The notes beneath the pieces were generated by a model that saw only the letters and a list, made by a program, of their open reading frames with translations, was not told the DNA's origin and ran no database searches. A stretch of 64,000 bases of DNA from Gnetum montanum (lineage: Eukaryota; Streptophyta; Gnetopsida; Gnetales; Gnetaceae), in NCBI GenBank assembly GCA_015680685.1, contig MNCI01002798.1, positions 117,277-181,276 of the forward strand, given 5' to 3'. Of this stretch, positions 46,846-58,572 are shown piece by piece. Position 1 is the stretch's first letter, and each line of letters starts with the position of its first letter. The translations under genes and the position numbers were made by a program.

Positions 46846-46860
46846 TGAGTCATCGAGGTA
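46846..46860 (+). other. G3 polypurine tract, decayed
   Basis: GAGTCATCGAGGTA directly before the 3' LTR, against AGTCATGGGGGTA in G1. Two G-run positions have changed. Confidence 0.6.
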
Positions 46861-47755
46861 TCATGAGACATCAATAAGATAGGTTGCATTGATGCATGCC
46901 TATCAATGTAGCCTTGTTGACATATCCCCATTGACACATGGTAGGATGCCTTGAGGTAGATATATCATTGCTAATGCAATTATTTCCTATATAAAGACAT
47001 GCACCTTACACATTTATGATACTTTTCAATCATAGCCTTAGCTAAACTCTTGTAGTTTCTTTAGCCTAGAGTTAGAATATTTTCTCTTTGAGTGCCCTTA
47101 GTGTGGATTTAAGAGATTGTACATAGTTTTATTCAAGTGCTTATGTACCTAAACACATTGGCATGACGACAATAAAATCATGATTTCCTACATCCATTGC
47201 ATCACTTAGACTAGCTTAACTTTACTTTTCTGTACATTACTTTAAAATTACCATTATTTCCCTTAATTTAGTAATTAAAGGAATTAATCATAAATACATG
47301 AGTGTGACTAGTTTGAGCATAATGTGTTAATGCTTGGTAATCCTGGCAATGGATATTTGGTACACCGAATAATAGCTACTCAGTAACCGAATAGTGTTAA
47401 TACTACTTCGAGATGTGTACGATAAGTGGGGATGGTTACTCCACATTAGGATAATAAGTTATTAGATTAGTTGATTAGTTAGATAATTAATTGTTAAACC
47501 TCTATTCAATCTAGCTGTTAGGGTACAAAGATATCAAACATAATTATAAAAATATACATAATATGCCTTGACCACACTTAACCATACATACTAATAAACA
47601 CAAGTGTGAGTTAGGAAGACAATGATGTTGCAACTACATGATTCACTATTTAGAAATATTGGCCTCTTGGGTAACTAAGTCTATGAAATTTAACTGAATC
47701 ACTAGTGAGTGCTGGTGATTCATATGATTGGGCATGGGATACCTACCGCTCATCA
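46861..47755 (+). repeat. G3 3' LTR
   Basis: Starts TCATGAGACATC (ancestral TGATGAG, first G mutated) and ends CTACCGCTCATCA, followed by AATAT. TATA box TATATAAA at 46988-46995. Its last 40 bases are the reverse complement of the conserved start of the G1, G2 and G5 LTRs as seen on the plus strand, so all belong to one family. Confidence 0.9.
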
Positions 47756-47850
47756 AATATAAAGTAGAATTATCTAAAATATGCAAAGAACCATCAAAAC
47801 AACTTATCAATTCCTATGTTAAGAAAGTAGCCTAAGTAAAAGGCTCACAA
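47756..47850 (+). pseudogene. G4 fragment, right side of the G3 insertion
   Basis: After AATAT the sequence CTAAAATATGCAAAGAACC matches the post-protease region of G3 (TTCAAAATATGCATGAAACC, about 22138-22157), in continuity with GATCCTAGTGG before the insertion (14591-14601). This supports one broken G4 copy. Similarity fades after about 47850. Confidence 0.5.
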
Positions 47851-47924
47851 CTAGCATGTTTCGAATCTAGCTATGCATAGGAATAAAGTTAAAGGATTAT
47901 CACCTGAATCCACAATAGTCATCC

Positions 47925-48060
47925 CAAAAGGGAAGGTCTTGGGAGGATTAATGAATAAGAAAAAGCCCAATTGCTTGAATTGATGGTACCTAGGCTTGAA
48001 CCAAGGTCTTTAACTTGAGAAATGATCACCTTACTATTGTTAATAAGAGTACATAATGCC
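47925..48060 (-). repeat. SINE-like repeat, copy 1
   Basis: On the minus strand it contains AGGTGATCATTTCTCAAGTT followed by CTTGGTTCAAGCCTAGG. GGTTCAAGCC fits the RNA polymerase III B box (GGTTCRANNCC). About 130 bases match 49180-49305, including TTAATCCTCCCAAGACCT. A tRNA-derived SINE is likely; target-site copies were not identified. Confidence 0.5.
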
Positions 48061-49179
48061 ACTATCTGCATGAAGATAAAAATTTTAAAGTCAAAATATT
48101 TATATTTATTTTCTTGAGTTGATGAACATATGTAATCTATTTTTATCCTAATTCACCTTTATTTTGCATACATTTCTTACATTTTATTATGGGGAACGTA
48201 TTCTCAAATTTCCCAAGTATGGCCCTAATCATTTCTTATAAATTGTAAGGCTATACATGAATGTAATGACCTATTTTACTACAACAAATCTCTTGTTATG
48301 AATTTTCTCCAAAAATTATACTATGATTGTGCCTATTCATATTCCATAAAGCATTTATCTTCACCCCATCAATAATATCCACTGTTGCCAAACTAGTTCT
48401 TAATATCATTTTATTAATTCAAGTCAACCTTATCAATAACCATCTTTCCTATCCATCATTCAAACTCAACAAGTCTAGCATTTGATCTAGCATTTACATT
48501 ACCACAGTTTGATTTCAATTTTGAGGCCCCATTCATGAGTGACATTGGCTACAACACTTTATTTCTAGAAATATAAATGCTTACTATTAACTCCCAAAAC
48601 TTATATTACATTAAGAGGCATACATTCAAGTTTCTTGCATGAAAAACTTTGGTTTTCCCTCTTATTTTGGTTTGTAATATTTTTTGGGTTTACTTCTTTC
48701 TTTCATATAAAATTTATCTATCTCTTTCTTCTAATAACATTTTGCCAAATATTTTATACATATTTTAATACAATAATTTTTAAAACATAATAATATGTTG
48801 TATGGATGAGTGATTTTATCAAAGTTCTTTTCTCTCTATCTATAGACATCACTAAAATTAACAAAATTAATAAGCTTAAGGCTTTTTCAAAAAAATATTT
48901 ACTTAAATAATTAAATTAAAATAAATTCCAAGTTACTTATCACATGTACATATATGCCCTCTTTAACATATTTCAATAATTTGAAATCATCTACTAAAGC
49001 CGTATGAATGCTAGTCACTATTATATCAAATAACATTTTTAAAATTTTCCAATATATTCAAAGAATCCTTTCCACTTTGATATGGCGTTACTATCAACCC
49101 TAAAAATAAGTAAATATATAAGACTCTAAAATAAAAAAGGATCCTAACTCAGAGCCACAATGCTCCTTCTGCTAACTGA

Positions 49180-49305
49180 GGTCTTGGGAGGGTTGGTGAA
49201 TGAGTGAAAGCCTAATCTCTTCAAGTGTCTATACCCAAGCTCAAACCCAGGTCTTCAACTTGAGAAATGATCACCTTACCATCATTCCAACCTAATGTCC
49301 CAAGT
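49180..49305 (-). repeat. SINE-like repeat, copy 2
   Basis: The minus strand reads TTGGAATGATGGTAAGGTGA (A-box-like), TCATTTCTCAAGTTGAAGAC and CTGGGTTTGAGCTTGGG (B-box-like), then ends with CAACCCTCCCAAGACCT. It is related to copy 1 at about 1.2 kb distance but is not a tandem duplicate, since the flanks differ. Confidence 0.5.
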
Positions 49306-50000
49306 CTCTAAAACAAATAAACATTAAATAAAATAAAAATATTTCTATTAAAATGAATTTTATATATAACAATTTCTAATAATAAAAAAATTAAATAAGC
49401 ATACCAATCACAAAACTTTGTATTGACATTTAAGTAATAATTTATCTAAGCAAATAAAATAAAATAAATTTTTTTTATTATCATCAACTAAAAAAAAAAT
49501 ATATACTACAATTGAAAAAACTTCTCTTGTAAGAACTTAGGAATTTTCTATTATAACCTTTTAAAACTTAATATATAATATATCATTACCAACTTTAAAG
49601 TGTAGTACACAAGGAACAAACCTCCATATATAACAAAGCATAGGTCCCTCATAATCAACTACTACTATGCTATTACTTTTCATATTTAACTACTCACACA
49701 TGAAGGAAAATATCAACAATTGCTTTGTGGGTAACCTATGAAATGAAGGAAAAAGAAAAATCATTAACCCTCAAAACAATAACCATTTATTCCATAGAAA
49801 TAGTTTTTTTTTTGAAATTCCTGAGGCAGACTTTTTGGTACTCACCTCCACATAAGAGGGCTAGATTAGGATCCTCTATCAATGACCTGGAAAATTAATA
49901 CTAATGAACCTTTGTGAGAAATCTCTTATCCTTGTTGGCAAGCACAATGCAAACATTTTCGAAACTTTGGTTCGTCATTTTGCATCCTATGTTTTTTATC

Positions 50001-50347
50001 CCAACCAAGGAAGATGCAAGTGGGTCCTCCCCATTGAAGGCTCATGACCTTGTTGCCCTTGCATATCCTCAAACCAAGGAGTCTGTGGGTCCTACGGTTG
50101 ATTAATGGTTATGGAAAGTTAAGGACCAAATCCTAAAAGAATCTACTGAAGAATTTTAACATATCAAGGAACTTAATTAGCCCAACCAAGGAAAATGCAA
50201 GTGGGTCCTCCCCATAGAAGGCTCATGCCCTTGTTGCCCTTGCATATCCTCAGACCAAGGAGTCTGTGGGTCCTACGGTTGATTAATGGTTATGGAAAGT
50301 TAAGGATTAAATCCTAAAATAATCTACCATAGAATTTTAACATATCA
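50001..50347. repeat. Tandem duplication, period 181 bp
   Basis: CCAACCAAGGAAGATGCAAG at 50001 recurs as CCAACCAAGGAAAATGCAAG at 50182, and the two units stay alike to about 50347. Only one unit is present in G1, G2 and G3, so the duplication is private to G5. Confidence 0.9.
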
Positions 50348-51380
50348 AACTAAGACATTGAACAAGACATGAGAAATGATAGTGAGGGGAGTGATAGATT
50401 AGCATTAATATATGAGGAAGAGAATGAAATGGAGTCCTGTATCATGCTCACATGAGGTACCTTGTGGATTTTGTGGTTAATATGATTTGAGAAGATCCAT
50501 CCTTCATCCACATTAAAACCAAACACTGCTAGTGAGTTTTCATCGATGCTCTAAGATGAGTCCACTGCCTCAAGATACAAGAGTACTCCCATAGATCAAT
50601 TAGCATTCCTAAAAGAGAAGAAAAGAGAAGTAGGAAGTGAGATGGGCCTTAGTTATAGGTGGCCTTTAAGCATAGGTCACATGTCTTTCTAGTACCATAA
50701 CCAATGCTTGTAGCCTAGTATTTTATCTAAGGGGTCTACTTTGTATTTGAATTATTATTATTTTTTGGTTTTATATTTTTATGATTTTTGGATGGAAACC
50801 ACACCATGCAAAGACTTTAACTTCTTATTATTGGTCAACAGTAGAATGGTGAGAAATCCATGAGAACACTCATGCACCCAAGAGGATAAGTAAGTAAAAA
50901 GAGCATCAAATTCCCTTGAAGTCACATCCTTTTCTATCCATTTAATCCTTCCCATGTTTGGAAACTACCAAGGTCACAAGTTTGTTAAAAGTCTCATTAA
51001 GGAAAGGATTGCATATTTCCAAAATAAGAAACACCATAGAGTTTTATGGATGAGTGGATGACGTGGACTCACTACCTATTTCATAAAAAAGGAACCATGT
51101 CTAAGTTATCAACACCAAAATTTAAAGATAGAATCTAGACATTAGCAATTAAAAACATTTTATTACAAACCACCATTTGTAGATAGCTACAGTTGCACTT
51201 ATTCCTAGTGGCAATAAAGGGAAGAAAACATACCATAAGAAAAAATAAAAGAAATCCAAACCAAATAAAGTAAAATATAGAAGAAAGTGTATAATGTTCA
51301 AGAAATAGAAAATATACTAAAAATGGTGTAATACAAAAAGTTAAAAAAATTAGGGGCCACTTTAATTGATCAACATGTAT
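50348..51380 (-). other. G5 spacer
   Basis: Non-coding block shared with G1, G2 and G3, with an AACCACACCATGCAAAGACT landmark at about 50798-50817. No supported frame. Confidence 0.6.
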
Positions 51381-51399
51381 GGCCATCTCCCCCATGACT
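51381..51399 (-). other. PPT-like block after G5 integrase
   Basis: Coding-strand AGTCATGGGGGAGATGGCC, the same as in G1 at 8481-8499. It sits about 400 bases after the last readable integrase codons. Confidence 0.5.
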
Positions 51400-51499
51400 G
51401 AGTTGAAAGGAGGAGATCCAAAATATTGAGTGTGCTTGTCCATCTATTGAGATGCTCTAGTCACTAGCTCTTTTGGGCTCATGGAAAGGTTTGACTTAT

Positions 51500-52700
51500 T
51501 GCATGTTGACCAAAAATTTCTTATTTGGGCTTTCAGGTTTGTAAATTAACATGGACCTAGAAGAAAAGATTTCATAAATAACATAAGGCCCTTTCCACAA
51601 TGTTTGAAACTCAGTTATTTGTGGTATGTGTGTGGGATTCTAATAGAGGGCCTTATCTCTTGATTGAAAGTTGACTTTCCTTATTCTAAGGTCATGGCAT
51701 TGCTTGTTGAATGTCTTGTGCAACTTGTTAGATGACAGGGCTACTAATCGGTTCTCATATAGTAAGTTGAGGTTCATTAGTCTTTTGTGCGTGTTAGACT
51801 TAGGTCAAGATCAAGGTCACAAGCTATTGAAAGTGTACAGAGCTTAGCTTGAATTGGAAGTGTTGGCAATTTTCCATACACAAGCTCATCGGGAGAGTAG
51901 CCAATAGGAAGTTTCCATGTTGAGTGGTAGGCCCAAAGGGCATCATTGAGTTTTGTGCTCCATCCCTTTCTATATTTACTAATAGTTGATGTTACTATCT
52001 TTGTTATTTCCCTATTTGTTATATCTACTTGACCATTGGATGTGGGGTGGTAAGGTGTTGTTAATTTATGTTCAATCCCCAAGCGTTGCATGAGCTTTTG
52101 AAAGGTAGTGTCTATAAAAGTGAGTTCCATTATAAAAAATAAGTGCACATTATAACTAAACCTATTTACAACATTTTTTGTACAAACCAAACAACTGTAG
52201 AAGATGTGCAATTAGTGATAGCCATAGCTTCTATCCATTTTGTATAATAGTTAATAACAACTATGATGTACACCTTTCCATGTGACATGGGTATGATGAG
52301 ATCCATTAAGTCAATTTCCCAAATGTTAAAGTGTTCTAGTGGTTGGACCCACTACATATAAGTAGTCATCCCACCATCACGTTGGTATCATTTACAAGAG
52401 TGGATGAATTGATGACTGTCCCTAAAAAGTGTTTGGTAGTGATACCTTGCCATGAGGATCTTAATGGCTATGTGTCTTGTGGCATAATGGCCCCCATAGG
52501 TGCCCTAATGTGCATCTTGGAGAATGTGTAGTTGATTAGGATTAGGAACACACCAACGAACTAGGCCATCGATGTGCACCTTGTAAAGGTATCCATTGAT
52601 CTTCATAAATTATTTTACCTAGTGAATAAATCGTCATTTCTTCCTATGTTTTCACTCTTGTGACATCTCCTGAGTGAGAAGATAGGCGAGAATGTCATCG
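51500..52700 (-). pseudogene. G5 integrase
   Basis: The zinc-binding N-terminus is readable as QDAHxGTYGGHYATRHIAIK (about 52520-52460). The core begins GKVYIIVVINYYTKWIEAMA (about 52290-52230), with Asp in the preceding DLMD. The open frame 52211-51777 carries FQKLMQRLGIEHKLTTPYHP, then TSNGQVDITNREI (catalytic Glu in NREI) and LNDALWAYHSTWKLPIGYSP. It ends by 51500. Stops occur before 52211. No chromodomain. The family inserts element DNA into the genome. Confidence 0.88.
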
Positions 52701-54150
52701 TGCTAGTTAGGTCATTAGGCATTTTTTCAGTTATAACCCCAGTAAAGAGGAGTTCATTAGGAAACTAATTTGAAGGTGGACATTCCTTCTCTTTGTTGTC
52801 TCATTACAATTGAGATAAATGGTCAAAAATCACATTCTCGGTTCCCTTTTAGTCTATCATTGTAAGATCAAATCCCTACAAGATCACTAGCCACCATATG
52901 ACACAAGGGCTCACCATTGGTTTGTTCATCAAGAATTGGATTGTACTATGGTATGTGTGCATAAACACCTTGTACCCAAGCACATAGTGCTTGAATTTTT
53001 TCAAGGTAAACATCACTATCATAAATTCTTTCTCTATGATGGTGTAATTCAACTACACATCCACAATGCTTTTACTTGCATAGTGGATATAATAAAGATG
53101 TTTCTAATCATCCAGCTATGTGAAAATGACTCATAAGGAATAATTTGATGCATGTATCATGATATGGAAGGGTCAAGACCAATGAGGTGCTCATAGAATT
53201 AGATTTTCCACAAGATTTTACTTGAGATGTTGGAATGCATGTTGACATTCCTTGGTCTAGATAAACAAAGCATCCTTCTTTATCAACTCCAATAATGGTT
53301 TAGTGATCTTAGAGAAATTCTCAATCAATCATTGGCAGTAGCAAGTGTATCAAGGGAATGAACTCACATCTTTAATTGTTTCTGGCTATTAGGTAATTTT
53401 TTGAATGACCCTTATTTTTTCAAGGTCCACCTTAATCCCTTTTTCTAAAATTCTATGCCCCAAGATAATTTCTTCCTAAATCATTAAGTGGCTTTTTTAC
53501 TAGTTGAGCCTAAGGTTTGTCTCTACATACCTTTTCAGTACTTCCTTAAGGTAGTCTAGGGTTTGACAAAATGTAGCCCCATAGGTGGAGAAGTCATCCA
53601 TGAAGACTTCCACCTCGCTACCAATCTATTGTTGGAACATGCTTAGGACAAGGCATTGGAATGTAGTAGGGGTAGTGCATAGGCCAAATGACATCTTTCT
53701 ATATGTGAAAGTTCCTTAGAGACTTGCAAATGTTGTTTTAGCTTAATCCTCTAGTGTAATTTGAATTTGGTTATAGCCACTATAACCATCCAAAAAGCTA
53801 TAGTAGCAATGCTTGGAAATGATGATCAACACCTAGTCCATAAATAGTAATGGAAAATTATCTTTGTAAGTTGCCATGTTCAATAGCATGAAATTGATAT
53901 AGACCCTTCATTTGTCATATTTCTTTGGCACTATCATAAATGGACTAACCCACTCGCTATTTGCAATGGGATAGATGAACCCTTCTTTGAGGAGTTGTTT
54001 AATATTTTCTTTGATAATCTACTTCAATTTGGGGTTCAACTACTATTGTGGTTGCCTCTTTGGCTTCATGAAGGGATGTATGTAAATGTGGTGCTGGAAT
54101 ATCCTAGGATCAATTCTAGTGAGTTTAGGATATGACCAAGAAAAGATTGT
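52700..54150 (-). pseudogene. G5 reverse transcriptase and RNase H
   Basis: Reads EGFIYPIANSEWVSPFMIVP (about 53990-53930), YYSFLDGYSGYNQIQIT (about 53810-53760), KMSFGLCTTPTTFQC (about 53700-53655) and the box VFMDDFSTYG (about 53608-53580) with both catalytic Asp present, then RYVETNLRLN and GHRILEKGIKVDLEKIRVIQ. RNase H is more decayed: FHIMIHASNYSL (about 53150), and the usual TDH stretch is unreadable. Several in-frame stops (for example after ITLED) make it non-functional despite the intact box. Confidence 0.87.
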
Positions 54151-54529
54151 TGACCTTTTTTTGACCACCTCCAATAACTTCTTTTTCTGCACTGCACAGA
54201 AGCAAGGTTAGCATTGATAATAACTGACTTTTCATTATTTAGAAAGATATATTCCATTATGGTTGGTAAATGTTTTAGCTCAAGGGGCTCCTATTTAAAA
54301 CTTTCAAGGATCTCCAAATCTCCCCAATTGGTGTCATTAGGTTCATGATTAGAAATTTGGTGATGAACTTGCTTCGATTCATCAATGCCTTGAATGTAAG
54401 TACTCATCAGGCTCTTGGTTGGTTTCATGCATATTGTTGAGCTATTATCAGGATCAGTTGTCAACCACTAAGTTTCCTCTTATTTTGTAGCTATTACATA
54501 TAGTCACCTTTGGATCTCAATCACATTAG

Positions 54530-54960
54530 CATAGTATCTTCATATTGTGATAGATGTGCTTTTTATGAACCATAATTTCTGCACATAATTACACCCTATG
54601 TTACTGTATGTGATGCATGGAACATGCTTCCTCTCGATTTTAACAATTTTTTTTCCTTGGAAATTTCTAACAAGAGGTTTCTAATTTCCAATTGTGTATC
54701 CATGATGCTTAACTAAGCCTTTCCCATGATGTCCTCCTTGCAGTTATCAATATAAATTACTATGAAGTTAGTAGGATAGGATCACCCATAAATGGTGATC
54801 ACAATGTCCTCCACCTATCCCAAAGAAACAATGATGAATTGGTTTGCTAACTTAAGATGAATGTTGCTCTTCTTAAGTGGTCACACTAGAACCTTAGTCC
54901 AGAAGAGCCTTGTAAGGCTCATTCTTAGCGATTTGCACATAAATGAGGGGACTTCCAAGA
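54530..54960 (-). pseudogene. G5 protease region
   Basis: NEPYKALLD is followed by a stop where Ser should stand, then GSSVT (about 54930-54880). The catalytic Asp codon is kept but the D-S-G triad is interrupted. Downstream are an EDIVITIYG-like stretch (about 54810) and CITYSNIGCNYVQK-like coding (about 54620-54580). It lies between gag and RT. Confidence 0.72.
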
Positions 54961-55699
54961 TTAGATCTTTTCCTGGTACGGTGGCCAACCTTAATCTAAT
55001 CCATGATAGCATGAGTCAACATCACGGTATGCACTTTAGAAGGCATTTGGTTTGAAGGGTTCTCAAATAATGGAGTGGAGGATGAGGGAGAAGCAGCATC
55101 ATCAATTATAGTTTTGTGTAAGGACTTAGAAGGACTATTGGTTTGGAAGAAATTTTTTTTAAGGTTTGTTTTCCAAACCACTTGGCTAAGAAGTTGGCTA
55201 TAAGTTTATAGCCCTTATGGCATTTCTTTGTTATGGGTAGGTAGAAATTTCACCTTACATGGAAGGAGCTAGTGGTAGTTGAGTTAAGGGCAAAGGTACA
55301 GGTGTAGAAGGATGAGGAGGATAGAATGGAAATGGGGATTTCCCTCTTGGAGATTGAGCTCTATAATATTCAAGAGGGTAGTAGTGGTGCTGAAATGATG
55401 TGTGACTGAATGAGTCATGCAGAGAAATTGGTTGCTAAGCATAGTACCCATATGGGTCTGGTTGCTAGTAAGGGTACTACTACCTTGGTGCTGGCATCCC
55501 CCACAGCTATCGGTTCTACCACTACTGGTATTATTCATGAGGTTGGGGTGGAGCTCCACTTGGATAATAGACTTGTAATTAGTGGAATTTCTTGTAGTTA
55601 CCTTGAGGATAAGGAAACTACTTGGGTGCTTGCCTTCTTGCTAATTTAGGATTCAGCATGTACACCCCAAACTCCTACAAGTGTGACACAATGGGGATC

Positions 55700-57579
55700 C
55701 ATTTCGTAGGATGCTTATGATGGTAGATGTCACATCCACCATCATCATTTATTTCAAATTTCACAACCTCCTCTAGGGTAGTAGCTTTACCCTTACCCCT
55801 TTGTTGGGCATGTTCAGATTCTTTTATTCTCCTTTAGTCATGACAGGTACTTTGCTCTTTGGATGCTTTAGTAATTTTAAGGGTAGATTGGAATTTTTTC
55901 ATCCAAATAATCTCACATTTTATCTACCTTAGCCAATATTTTAGAAACAAATTTTTGGATCAGCAAGGTTTTTCATTGCACCACTTAATCAAGTGGTGTC
56001 TCCTCCCGTTATCATAGAATCAAACTTTCCTTTTTCTAATGCAAGGGTCTTAGTTGTACTCCTCTACACTTTTCTTTTTTCATAACTCATCTTCTTCTTT
56101 GGAAACTTGCTCAATGAGCCTTTGGATCTAGTGGGCTCTAAGTTCTGAAAGTCTTCCTTGGACATAAACCCCAAGAGTTCTGCTTGTTTCTATTTCAAGC
56201 CCATCTATGATATGACGGAGTTCCTCCCTTTGAGAAAAGCCATGACCTAGACACTTGTGCAATAAAGAGTAATATCTACCCATAGCCACATCCAAGGATT
56301 CATGTATTCCTTATCTCCACCCTTGGATCTTCTTCCTTAGATTAGACACTCAGGAGTATGTTTGATACTTGTTGTTGAAGAGTTCAAGCATTTTACTCCA
56401 TTGTCTAATTGATTTCAATTCTAAGGACTGGTACTAGCTTTCAGCCTCCTTAATGAGTGTAATTGGGAACAACTTTAATTTTTTCCATTCTTTTTCCATG
56501 TTTTGCAAGGCATAGGCATCATGAAAAGCTTGAATATGATTATGTGAATTTGAGTTGTATCCTCCTTTGAACTTGGAGATGTTATTCATATCCAACCATT
56601 TGATTCTACTATCTTTCACATGCCTTGTTGGGATTCTCATAGCCTTTACAATATTCAACATGTTCCTTATTGCAAGCAAAGGCTCATCATAATCATGGCC
56701 TCTATGATGGCCATGATGCCTTTGATGTCCTCTATTGTCCCTTCTTTTGTGATGGTGGGCCTTCCTTGATTGTCCACACCCTTGGTCTCTACTAGTCCAG
56801 TGGGCCCTATAATCATCTTTGTCCCATTAGTAACCTTTGTCATGGTCATGTCCTCTATAGCTTCAGTTGATGCTAGAGGAGGAAGAAGAGGATGTCAAAG
56901 GTGAAGAGCATGGTGGAGAGCTAGCACTAGCATTATGCCTACAATTTCATCTTCTTCAATCATGACGAAAATCATTATTGTGATGCTTATCCATGTTGCT
57001 ACCTTCACTTCCACCTTTCAAGCCCCCATGATCATGGGACCTATTCTTACTCGAACCAAGATTGTTTACAGTGGATTGAAAGTTCTGGTTCAAGCCCACC
57101 TCATCAAAGCTAAAGGAAGGAGAGTTAGTGAATTGAGAATCCCTAGAGAAGGGATCTTCTCTATCTTTCTAGCCTAGTAGGAACAAGGGCTAATTGAATT
57201 GTTTCCCCTTTGATGCTTCATAATGCATCTCTTATTGCTAATCTTTCTTGCATTGTGTCTCAGTGGGATGATAATCCCTATAGTTATGGTTTTGCATAAT
57301 GTATTCAGCATTTAGCCCCTAGATGCCCAACCTCATGAGAATTTGGAGTAGCATAGCAAGAATTGATCGATTAGGCAACAACATAATGTTGCCTTCCATG
57401 TTCCTCCATTGTAGTTGTTAATCTTGATGTAGGATGAAGGTGAAGTCTAGAACATACTCATAGGGATGAGTATATATCACTTTACATTGTTGGGGCACTA
57501 CCTTATTTTACCTTTCATTCCTTTGTTGATTAGATGTATGCTCAAACATTGATGAAGAATTAGCCTTGTGAGAAGAAGA
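55700..57579 (-). pseudogene. G5 gag
   Basis: Collinear with G1 and G2 gag. The expected start codon near 57579 is ATA instead of ATG (then SSSHKANSSS). Landmarks: YTHPYEYVLDFTFILHQD (about 57480-57430), a basic His/Arg-rich linker (about 56950-56690), the frame 56679-56434 with IQAFHDAYALQNMEKEWKKL, and a charged tail to about 55790. Multiple stops. Confidence 0.8.
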
Positions 57580-57713
57580 TATTTTAGATTTGAAGAAAAA
57601 ACTAGTATTCTTTTATTATTATTATTATTTCTAATGATTGCAAATTTAAGATTTGTTATAATAATTTTGAATGATTTCACTAACTCCTAGGTAGCGCACA
57701 TAGCTAACTAAAG

Positions 57714-57731
57714 TTCCTAATAATGGTGCCA
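57714..57731 (-). other. G5 primer-binding site (tRNA-Asp)
   Basis: On the coding strand TGGCACCATTATTAGGAA, one base inside the LTR. Decayed relative to TGGCGCCGTTGCCGGGGA, mostly G to A and C to T changes. Confidence 0.75.
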
Positions 57732-57732
57732 A

Positions 57733-58567
57733 TGATGAGTGGTAAGTATACCCTACTTCTAACCATATGAATTAGTAGTGTTCACTAAGAAATCTAGTTA
57801 AATTCCATAGACTTTAACTCTCTAGGTACATTGGGTCTAAGAAGTGAATCCAACAGATGTGATTGTTGCCTTCTTAGTTCCACTTGTGAAGTGCAAGTGT
57901 ATGGTTAAGTTTAACTGAGGCATATGATTTTTATCATTTTATATTTATTGCTTAAATGATCTAAGTGCTGAAAAATAAATTAATTAATGTTTAATTAATA
58001 TAATAACTAACCAATGTTTAATTAATCCTAACATAAGCATCTGTTCCCACTTTCTGTACACATCTTGAACACATTGTGATGCTACTGGGTTACCAAGCGT
58101 TAGTCTTTACTAAGATTACCAAGCACTAAACATATCTCAAAGTGGTCGTATGTATGTATTTTAATTAATAACTAATTAATTAATTAATTAATTGCATGTG
58201 ATAAAGTAAATTGCTCAAATAATAAATGCATTTAAAGTAAACATTAAGCTAATTCCAAATGCTACAAGGTTTGTGAAGAAAGCTTTTCTTTATTGCCAAT
58301 CACACCAAGATGCTCAGGTACATCAATGTTCAAATAAAAAACTGTATACTTCTCACTTCTACTATAGGTACTTATAAAATATTCTAACTGTCAAATTAAC
58401 AAAATGTAAGAGCTTTGCTAAGAGACTAACTATGAAATTCCATAAATGTGATTGGTGATCATGTATTTAAAGTTAAAGATAAACACTACCTTAAGAGGGT
58501 CACGTTAATACATCAGATCATGCATCGATGCAATCACATCAATGTAGCCCATGAATGTGACTCATCA
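57733..58567 (-). repeat. G5 5' LTR
   Basis: Plus-strand ends TGATGAGTGGTAAG and GTGACTCATCA (TIR TGATGAGT/ACTCATCA). The duplicated TACTGGGTTACCAAGCG motif is at about 58084-58128. An ATTA tetranucleotide run lies at about 58168-58191. Flanked outside by CTTTG and C2 coding sequence. Confidence 0.88.
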
Positions 58568-58572
58568 CTTTG

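Larger units (their letters stand above)
14614..47755 (+). mobile_element. G3: gypsy LTR retrotransposon with full pol and an additional ORF, split by nested elements
   Basis: Perfect target-site copies AATAT (14609-14613, 47756-47760) flank LTRs at 14614-18811 (interrupted by X1) and 46861-47755. The plus-strand order is PBS, gag, protease, RT-RNase H, integrase, spacer, aORF, PPT, LTR. Copia element C1 (29422-46049), itself holding G2, splits the aORF. Without insertions G3 would be about 13.2 kb. Pol motifs (YNQI, FGLYNAPATFQ, TDHNAI) and tRNA-Asp priming suggest the Athila/Tat side of Ty3/gypsy; no chromodomain was seen. Every coding segment has stops, and the protease and RT active sites are mutated, so the copy is dead. 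Confidence 0.9.
47851..49989. other. AT-rich DNA with two SINE-like repeats
   Basis: No gene is supported. Apart from the two related repeats listed separately, the stretch is simple, very AT-rich DNA. I found no LTR end here, although the 3' LTR of G5 and the rest of copia C2 would be expected on this side. Confidence 0.5.
49990..58567 (-). mobile_element. G5: Ty3/gypsy LTR retrotransposon with full pol, 3' end missing
   Basis: Minus-strand order: 5' LTR 57733-58567, PBS 57731-57714, gag 57579-55700, protease about 54950-54530, RT-RNase H about 54150-52700, zinc-binding region and integrase about 52700-51500, PPT-like block 51399-51381, spacer to about 49990. No PPT plus 3' LTR was found to the left, so only the right target-site copy (CTTTG, 58568-58572) can be proposed. 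It entered the RT of copia C2. The RT catalytic box is intact (FMDD), unlike in G2 and G3. Whether an aORF was present cannot be told. The left limit is approximate. Confidence 0.85.

Noticed and set aside
49898-49925. CTTTG followed by TGAG as the left end of G5
   Set aside because: Only the TSD and four bases fit; the next bases do not match the family LTR start TGATGAGTGG.
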